From NCBI RefSeq assembly GCF_004801415.1, contig NZ_SSNX01000004.1, positions 62,001 to 126,000 of the forward strand: DNA of 64,000 bases. The letters run 5' to 3'. How positions within the stretch are numbered: position 1 is the first letter of the stretch; the number at the start of each line of letters is the position of its first letter. The translations under genes were made by a program, and so were the position numbers. The notes under the pieces are model-generated. The model saw only the letters and a program-made list of their open reading frames with translations. It had not been told where the DNA came from and made no database searches. The stretch comes from Deinococcus sp. KSM4-11 (GTDB taxonomy: Bacteria; Deinococcota; Deinococci; Deinococcales; Deinococcaceae). This document shows positions 58,553 to 64,000 of this stretch, in pieces.

Positions 58553-59084
58553 CCAGGTGGGCAAGCCCGGTATGGGAACGACCGTCCAGCTGGCCCCGGA
58601 GGTGATCCCATTGGTTCCCGGACAGGCCGCTCCGGCCGTCAGGCCACGGGACCCCCAGGCGGGCTTCACGATCATCGAGATCATCGTGACCATCGCGCTG
58701 CTGAGCGTGATCGTGCTGGTCGTTCTGACGCCCCTGACCGGCTTTTTCGGGCTCACGCGGCGCAGCAACGACCAGGTGACGGCCACGCAGGTCACGCAGC
58801 GGGCGCTGGAAACCATCCGGGGCGAGTGGCTCAGCGTGGCCCGTTACGACCAGGTGTGCGTGAAGACGCCGCTGCCCGTGACCTTCCCACCTCTGGACAT
58901 CCAGATCACGGATCTCGATCCGGACGGCCAGAACCTGGGCGGCGTGCCGTGGCGCGGCCAGTGTGATCCGGCGTATCCGCTCAGCCCGGCCGACCGTGCT
59001 CCGCTGCGGCGCGTCCAGGTCACCCGCTCGGACGACACCGGGCGCGTGCTGTCGCAACTGACCGTGCTGGTCGACCGCCCGTGA
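58536..59084 (+). CDS. Prepilin with a long leader
   Basis: 182 residues from a GTG overlapping the previous gene by 17 bp. The peptidase site QAGFTIIEIIVTIALLSVIVLVVLTPL lies about 42 residues in; the ATG at 58572 would shorten the leader to about 30, still long. Cytoplasmic leaders of this length are uncommon. PilV-type minor pilin by position. Confidence 0.8.
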   Translation: MPRRTDQVGKPGMGTTVQLAPEVIPLVPGQAAPAVRPRDPQAGFTIIEIIVTIALLSVIVLVVLTPLTGFFGLTRRSNDQVTATQVTQRALETIRGEWLSVARYDQVCVKTPLPVTFPPLDIQITDLDPDGQNLGGVPWRGQCDPAYPLSPADRAPLRRVQVTRSDDTGRVLSQLTVLVDRP

Positions 59085-59094
59085 GTCCGGCACC

Positions 59095-59934
59095 ATGCCC
59101 GTAACCCACAGATCCGGGTTCACCCTGATCGAGCTGCTGGTCGCCCTGGCGCTGGGGCTGGTGATCCTGGCGGTCGCCAGCGACCTGTTGATCTCATCGT
59201 CACGCAGCGCCACGGATCTGCAGGGCCGCAACGACCTGCTGCAGGAAAGCCAGATTGCACAGAATTACCTGGTGGCCCAGCTGCGTGAGGCCGTGTACGT
59301 CTTCCCGCAGGACACGGATCTGAATCTGGGCGCGGCGGCCACGACCGCCCGGCCCGGCGGGAGCACCTGGCGGGTGGGGGAGACCACCTGGCCGGTGGTG
59401 GCCTTCGTGCGCCCGCCCAGGCAGGTGGGCACTCCCTGTGTGATTGCGCCAAGCGTGCTGGACCCGGATTCCTGCTACCAGTTCCTGGCGTACTATCCGC
59501 TGCCCCGCACGACCTGGGTGGGCGCGGTCGGTGGCGCGGACAATCCCGGCCCGGACGCCGTGAACGCCGACCGCTGGGTACTGGTCGAATACCGCAGCAC
59601 GTATGCGGCGGCTCCGTTGATGGCGACCCTGCCGACGGCTGGAGGAGCCACGTACACGCCCCCGGCGGGTGGCGAGGCCCGCCTGCTGCTCGACTACGTG
59701 CAGCCGCCCACGCTGGCCCTGCCGGGCACCCCGCCGCTGTTCGACCTCAGCAACCTCAACGATTCGGGCACGTGGACGCAGAAGCCCGGCGAGATCAGCG
59801 TGACCGTGAACCTGGCCGTCTCGCGCCACATCGGGCGGTGGGACGTCATCGTGCCGAACCGGGGAACCGACGCCGCCGCCTCGGTGACCACGGTGGGGGC
59901 CGTACCGCGCAACCTGGGCAAGCTGCCCAACTGA
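59095..59934 (+). CDS. PilW-type minor pilin
   Basis: 279 residues. Leader MPVTHRSGFTLIELLVALALGLVILAVASDLL is ideal for prepilin peptidase. ESQIAQNYLVAQLREAVYVFP and a large C-terminal domain suggest PilW. Paired cysteines (TPCVIAP, DSCYQF) may form a disulfide. Last gene of the set; a hairpin with T-run follows 38 bases after the stop. Confidence 0.88.
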   Translation: MPVTHRSGFTLIELLVALALGLVILAVASDLLISSSRSATDLQGRNDLLQESQIAQNYLVAQLREAVYVFPQDTDLNLGAAATTARPGGSTWRVGETTWPVVAFVRPPRQVGTPCVIAPSVLDPDSCYQFLAYYPLPRTTWVGAVGGADNPGPDAVNADRWVLVEYRSTYAAAPLMATLPTAGGATYTPPAGGEARLLLDYVQPPTLALPGTPPLFDLSNLNDSGTWTQKPGEISVTVNLAVSRHIGRWDVIVPNRGTDAAASVTTVGAVPRNLGKLPN

Positions 59935-59972
59935 CTGTCTTCTCCCTGGGGTGGGCGTGCTATCCTGAAATC

Positions 59973-60003
59973 CCGGAGGCCGAGCGCCCCGGTTTTTCAT
60001 TTT
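59973..60003 (+). terminator. Terminator-like hairpin between pilW and pyrG
   Basis: Stem CCGG(A)GGC/GCCCCGG with one bulged A, loop CGAGC, then TTTTTCATTTT. TATCCT at 59961-59966 could be a -10 box, which would put the hairpin at the very 5' end of the pyrG message, as a CTP-sensing attenuator does in Bacillus. It may equally end the pilus operon. Confidence 0.7.
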
Positions 60004-60047
60004 GGCCCCACCCCACCGCTCCTGGGGGCCAGACGCTCGGAGTGAAC

Positions 60048-61709
60048 ATGAAGTACATCTTTGTGACCGGCGGTGTGGTCAGCAGTCTCGGCAAGGGCGT
60101 CGCCAGTGCCAGCCTGGGTGCCCTGCTGCGTGCGCGCGGCTACCGCGTGTCGGCCGTGAAAATCGACCCGTACATCAACATCGACGCGGGCACCATGCGT
60201 CCCTACGAGCACGGCGAGGTCTTCGTGACCGCGTCCGGCGCGGAAACCGACTTGGACATCGGCAATTACGAGCGGTTCCTGGATCTGGACATCCCGCCGG
60301 GCAGCAACATCACGACCGGGCAGGTGTACCAGGAAGTCATCCGCAAGGAACGCGCCGGGGATTACCTGTCGCAGACGGTGCAGGTCATTCCGCACGTCAC
60401 CGACGAGATCAAGCGCCGCATCCGCGCGGCGGGGGAATCGGCGGGCGCAGAGATCGTGCTGATCGAGGTGGGCGGCACGGTGGGCGACATCGAGTCCCTG
60501 CCCTTCCTGGAGGCTATCCGGCAGTTCCGCTTCGACGAGGGCGAGGACAACGTGCTGTTCCTGCACCTGACGCTGGTTCCGTACCTGGGCACCAGCAACG
60601 AGTTCAAGACCAAACCCACCCAGCACTCGGTGGCGGCGCTGCGCTCCTACGGCATCAGCCCGGACATCGTGATGGTGCGCAGCAAAGAGAAACTGCCGCC
60701 CGAGATCACGCGCAAGATCGCGCTGTTCACGTCCGTGCGCGAGAACCGGGTGTTCTCCAGCTACGACGTGTCGCACGTGTACGAGGTGCCGCTGGCGCTG
60801 GAGGAACAGGGCCTGGGCAAGGCGGTCGAGGACCTGCTGGGCCTGGAACGCACCATGCCGAACCTGGGGGTGTGGACGAACGCCGTGCGCACCATCAAGC
60901 AGCCGGCGCGCGAGGTGACCATCGCCATCGCGGGGAAGTACACGGCCATGCCCGACGCGTACCTGAGCCTGATGGAGTCCCTGACGCACGCCGGGATCGC
61001 CAACGACGCCCGCGTGAACATCAAGTGGGTGAACGCCGAGGAACTCGCTGAGGCGGGTGACCTCGCCGCGCAACTCGGGGACGCCGACGGCATCCTGGTG
61101 CCCGGCGGCTTCGGCATCCGCGGCATCGAGGGCAAGATCCGCGCGGCCGAGTACGCGCGCACGCGCGGCGTGCCGTACCTGGGCATCTGCCTGGGCATGC
61201 AGATCGCCGTGATCGAGTACGCCCGCAACGTCGCCGGGCTCGCGGGCGCGAACTCCACCGAGTTCGACGAGTACGCGCCCCACAAGGTCATCGACCTGAT
61301 GCCCGAGCAGCTCGACGTGGCCGGGATGGGCGGCACCATGCGCCTGGGCGACTGGCCCATGGAACTGCGCGCCGGCACGACTATCGCGGCGCTGTATGGC
61401 GTCCCGCAGGGCGGCACCGTGCGCGAACGCCACCGCCACCGCTTCGAGGTGAACCCCGCGTACACCGGCTCACTGCAGAGCGCCGGCCTGACCATCAGTG
61501 GTGTCACGCCGGGCATGAACGGGCGTGGTGCGGGACTGGTCGAGAGCATTGAGATCGACGGGCACCCGTTCTTCGTGGCCCTCCAGGCCCACCCGGAGTT
61601 CAAGAGCCGCCCCATGCGGCCCAGCCCGCCCTTCGCCGGGTTCGTGAAGGCCGCCCTGGCCCAGAACGGTCAGCCGGTGAATCCAGTGGCCCAGACGGCC
61701 CAGGTGTAA
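60048..61709 (+). CDS. pyrG: CTP synthase
   Basis: 553 residues from the ATG at 60048 (MKYIFVTGGVVSSLGKGVASASLG). The synthase half shows KIDPYINIDAGTMRPYEHGEVFV and IEVGGTVGDIESLPF. The C-terminal glutaminase has GGFGIRG, YLGICLGMQIAVIEYAR (nucleophile Cys) and ALQAHPEFKSRPMRPSPPF (His-Glu). GGAG lies upstream. UTP to CTP with glutamine and ATP. Confidence 0.97.
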   Translation: MKYIFVTGGVVSSLGKGVASASLGALLRARGYRVSAVKIDPYINIDAGTMRPYEHGEVFVTASGAETDLDIGNYERFLDLDIPPGSNITTGQVYQEVIRKERAGDYLSQTVQVIPHVTDEIKRRIRAAGESAGAEIVLIEVGGTVGDIESLPFLEAIRQFRFDEGEDNVLFLHLTLVPYLGTSNEFKTKPTQHSVAALRSYGISPDIVMVRSKEKLPPEITRKIALFTSVRENRVFSSYDVSHVYEVPLALEEQGLGKAVEDLLGLERTMPNLGVWTNAVRTIKQPAREVTIAIAGKYTAMPDAYLSLMESLTHAGIANDARVNIKWVNAEELAEAGDLAAQLGDADGILVPGGFGIRGIEGKIRAAEYARTRGVPYLGICLGMQIAVIEYARNVAGLAGANSTEFDEYAPHKVIDLMPEQLDVAGMGGTMRLGDWPMELRAGTTIAALYGVPQGGTVRERHRHRFEVNPAYTGSLQSAGLTISGVTPGMNGRGAGLVESIEIDGHPFFVALQAHPEFKSRPMRPSPPFAGFVKAALAQNGQPVNPVAQTAQV

Positions 61710-61710
61710 T

Positions 61711-62346
61711 TCAGGCTCTGGGCAGCTCAGGAGTGATCCCCAGCGTCTGCAGCGCGGCGTCCACCTGAATCCCCAGCTCCTCCCGGGTTCCGGCATTCTC
61801 GATCACCACAGATGCCCGTCGGCGTTTCTCGTCGGCGGGCATCTGTCGGGCGTCGCGGGCCAGCACCTCCTCGCGGCCCAGGCCACTGCGCGCCATGACG
61901 CGCGCCACCCGGATCTCCAGCGGGGCGTCCACGACCAGCACGGCGTCCATGCCGGCCTCCAGATTGCCCTCGAACAGCAGGGGGATGTCCTGCACGATCC
62001 AGCGCGCGCCACGTGCGGCGGCCTGGGTCTCCAGCGCCGCCATTCTGGCCCGCACGCGCGGATGGACGATGGCGTTCAACTGCGCCAGCCGGGCCGGATC
62101 GGCGAAGGCCACGGCCCCCAGCGCCGGGCGGTCGAGGACGCCCCCACGCACTGTGCCGGGGAAGGCCAGCCCGATCTGGGCCAGCGTCTCCGGTTCATCC
62201 GTGACCAGTCTGGCTTGCTCATCGGCGTCCAGCACGGTCAGGCCGCGGGCGCGCAGCAGGGCCGCCACCGTGCTCTTGCCCGCGCCGATGCTGCCGGTCA
62301 GACCCAGACGGCGAAACGGGGTCGGCGGGCGCGTCAGAAACGTCAT
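61711..62346 (-). CDS. coaE: Dephospho-CoA kinase
   Basis: 211 residues from the ATG at 62346 ([31 protein letters not shown]). P-loop [60 protein letters not shown] and [28 protein letters not shown] are all typical. Last step of CoA synthesis. A longer frame upstream adds 26 unrelated residues. Tail-to-tail with pyrG, one base apart. Confidence 0.94.
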   Translation of the reverse strand: MTFLTRPPTPFRRLGLTGSIGAGKSTVAALLRARGLTVLDADEQARLVTDEPETLAQIGLAFPGTVRGGVLDRPALGAVAFADPARLAQLNAIVHPRVRARMAALETQAAARGARWIVQDIPLLFEGNLEAGMDAVLVVDAPLEIRVARVMARSGLGREEVLARDARQMPADEKRRRASVVIENAGTREELGIQVDAALQTLGITPELPRA

Positions 62347-62509
62347 TTCTCTGGACTGTAGCAGCCCCCTGAAGGGGGAACCCGGTGTGCTGTAGGTCAG
62401 CCGTACTTCATCCCCTATCATCACTTCATCATGGGAATGTCATGAACGGGCCGGGGGCGGACTTCTGCCCTCTGTGACGCACGAGATCACCCACGGAGGA
62501 TGAACGGAC

Positions 62510-63298
62510 ATGACGACACAGCCCCTCACAGCCCGCCCGGTCGTACCCGCCGAACCACTGCCACTCACGGCCCCCGTGGCCACCACCCTCCCTGCCCGAA
62601 CCCTGGTGCGCGCGCTGCTGACGGCCGCGTGCCTGCTGATTCCGCTGAGCGTCGTCACACAGCTTGCCAAGCTGTCCCTTCCGGACTTCTTCGCGCGTGA
62701 CCTGCTGGCCAGCCTGTTCGACCTGGGCGGCGAGGCGAACCTGCCCTCGGCGTTCTCGGCGGTGATCCTGTGGATCGCCTGCGCCCTGCTGTGGGCGATC
62801 GGTCAGGCCAGACGCGCGCAGGCCGACCGGTTCGCCCGCGTCTGGCTGGGCCTCAGCGCCGTGTTCGGCTACCTGGGCCTGGACGAGTTCGCGCAGCTGC
62901 ACGACCGCACCGTGCCGATCCTGCGCCACCTGATGGGCGGCCACGCCAGCGGCGGCCTGCACTACGCCTGGATTCTGGTCTTCGGCCCGCTCGCCCTGCT
63001 CGTGTTTCTCGCCACGATTCCCTTCCTGCGCAACCTCCAGGCCCGCACCCGGAACGGCATGGTGCTGTCCGGCGCGATCTACCTGTCCGGTGCGCTGGGC
63101 CTGGAGGTCGTCAAGGGCGTCATCGACGAGGCCTACGGCTTCGACAGCGCTCCCATGCTGGCCCTGATCACCGTGTCCGAATCCCTGGAAATCTTCGGCG
63201 TGATCCTGTTCATCGTTACTCTCCTGACCTACTGGCAGGAGCAGCTGCCCGGCTACCGGATGGTCATCGGGCTCAGGGAACACCAGTCAACAAACTGA
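62510..63298 (+). CDS. Multispanning membrane protein of unknown function
   Basis: 262 residues, no family recognised. GGAGG nine bases before the ATG. About six membrane segments starting at residue 30. Acidic and His residues sit in or beside segments: GLDEFAQLHDRTVPILRHLMGGH, VVKGVIDEAYGF and ITVSESLEIFGVIL. This could be a metal- or lipid-handling protein, but nothing specific shows. Confidence 0.7.
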   Translation: MTTQPLTARPVVPAEPLPLTAPVATTLPARTLVRALLTAACLLIPLSVVTQLAKLSLPDFFARDLLASLFDLGGEANLPSAFSAVILWIACALLWAIGQARRAQADRFARVWLGLSAVFGYLGLDEFAQLHDRTVPILRHLMGGHASGGLHYAWILVFGPLALLVFLATIPFLRNLQARTRNGMVLSGAIYLSGALGLEVVKGVIDEAYGFDSAPMLALITVSESLEIFGVILFIVTLLTYWQEQLPGYRMVIGLREHQSTN

Positions 63299-63539
63299 GC
63301 TTCTGACTATGGACGCGGGCCAGGCCACTACGGTCGGGCTCGCGGTTCACGTGTTCGTCAGATGACCGTCAAACGCTGCAGCGAGACTGGCCCAGGGCCG
63401 GTTGCGGCCCGCTGTCCTCACTGCCACTTCACCCGGCCCTGAAGTGTGTTCCCGTATCATGCGATCATGTCCCATCGGGGCAGGACGTGGGCTGGGGGAT
63501 CCCAGCGCCCTTACGTCTGATCCCCACGGAGGTTTCCGA

Positions 63540-64000
63540 GTGAACGTACGCCCCACCCTCATCAGCCTGTTAGTGCTGAGTGCGCCGCTGGGTGCCGCGG
63601 CCCAGAATCAACCGGCCACGCCCCCTGCCCAGACCACGCCAGCCCCGGCTGTACCGGCTGCGCCGCAGCCCAGAACCATTCCCGCCGCGAACTACGTGGC
63701 GTTGGGCGTCTATTACTACGAGCAGGGCAAGTACGACGAGGCGTATGTGGCGTTCCGCGCCGCGTCCGAACTGGAACCCGGCAACGGCAACGCCCTGCTG
63801 GGCCTGGGCCGCTCGCAGGTGAAGCTGCGGCTGTACAGCGCCGCCATCGAGACCCTGAAGAAGCTCATCACGGTGGACAGCCGCAACATCAGCGCGTACA
63901 TCGCCCTGTCGCAGGCGTACCAGCAGCAGTACATCGGGGCCGGAGACCGCGCCAGCGTGACCGGCAACCTCGCCGAGGCGCTGCGGGTGCTGAGCGACGC
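63540..64000 (+). CDS. TPR-repeat secreted protein, N-terminal part
   Basis: Runs off the right edge; about 153 residues are seen from a GTG with GGAGG seven bases upstream. Signal peptide [22 protein letters not shown], a Pro/Ala/Thr-rich linker, then tetratricopeptide repeats ([57 protein letters not shown]). Probably an envelope scaffold. The 241 bases upstream hold TATCAT near 63453 as a possible -10 but no clear -35. Confidence 0.78.
   Translation, partial: MNVRPTLISLLVLSAPLGAAAQNQPATPPAQTTPAPAVPAAPQPRTIPAANYVALGVYYYEQGKYDEAYVAFRAASELEPGNGNALLGLGRSQVKLRLYSAAIETLKKLITVDSRNISAYIALSQAYQQQYIGAGDRASVTGNLAEALRVLSD

Noticed and set aside
59128..61000. Long plus-strand start for pyrG within pilW
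   Set aside because: The invariant CTP synthase N-terminus begins at 60048 and the extension crosses the terminator-like hairpin.

Overview
The window is one contiguous piece of a high-GC bacterial chromosome, most likely from a Deinococcus species. Supporting this are a RecD2-type helicase in a window with no recB or recC, a Thermus/Deinococcus-type malate dehydrogenase, bacillithiol-type PIG-L deacetylase and DinB-family genes, and promoter layout. More than 20 genes carry a TANNNT (or close variant) -10 box ending 5-7 bases before the ATG/GTG. This is the leaderless-transcript architecture known from Deinococcus. I used it to choose several start codons. No insertion sequence, prophage or CRISPR array is visible.

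Region 1-1.4 kb: a marR-MFS efflux pair read leftwards (MFS truncated by the window edge) and a small HTH protein. Region 1.4-16.6 kb: an L-rhamnose locus. Leftwards run deoR, rhaI, a fused aldolase/dehydrogenase, rhaB and lutABC, tightly packed. Rightwards run rhaM, an RbsA-type ATPase, two permeases, a binding protein and an orphan arabinose/fucose isomerase-like gene. Together they predict uptake of rhamnose, its conversion to rhamnulose-1-phosphate, cleavage to DHAP and lactaldehyde, oxidation to lactate and then to pyruvate. Region 16.6-19.1 kb: the queF-queD-queE-queC operon for the 7-deazaguanine precursor of queuosine, behind a structured leader.

Region 19.1-24.3 kb: a second carbohydrate ABC importer (binding protein, two permeases, no ATPase) followed by two Gfo/Idh/MocA oxidoreductases. 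Region 24.3-47.2 kb is mostly single-gene housekeeping and stress functions: HD hydrolase, DinB, response regulator, MFS, enoyl-CoA hydratase, mdh, prolyl oligopeptidase, tRNA-Leu(CAG), an argH-like lyase, GNATs, topA, thioesterase, PIG-L deacetylase, RNase H, YqeK-like HD, an AhpD-like protein, a frameshifted MFS gene and a PIN-TRAM protein. Two genes (29.2-29.8 and 39.4-39.8 kb) look less GC-rich than their neighbours and may be acquired.

Region 47.4-56 kb: sbcC/sbcD, a CHASE3-HAMP-GGDEF cyclase whose start lies inside a palindrome, two very small ORFs and recD2. Region 56-60 kb: a type IV pilin-like cluster (a 683-residue PilX/DUF4900-like protein plus three prepilins). Region 60-64 kb: pyrG behind a terminator-like hairpin, coaE, a multispanning membrane protein and a TPR protein cut by the window end.
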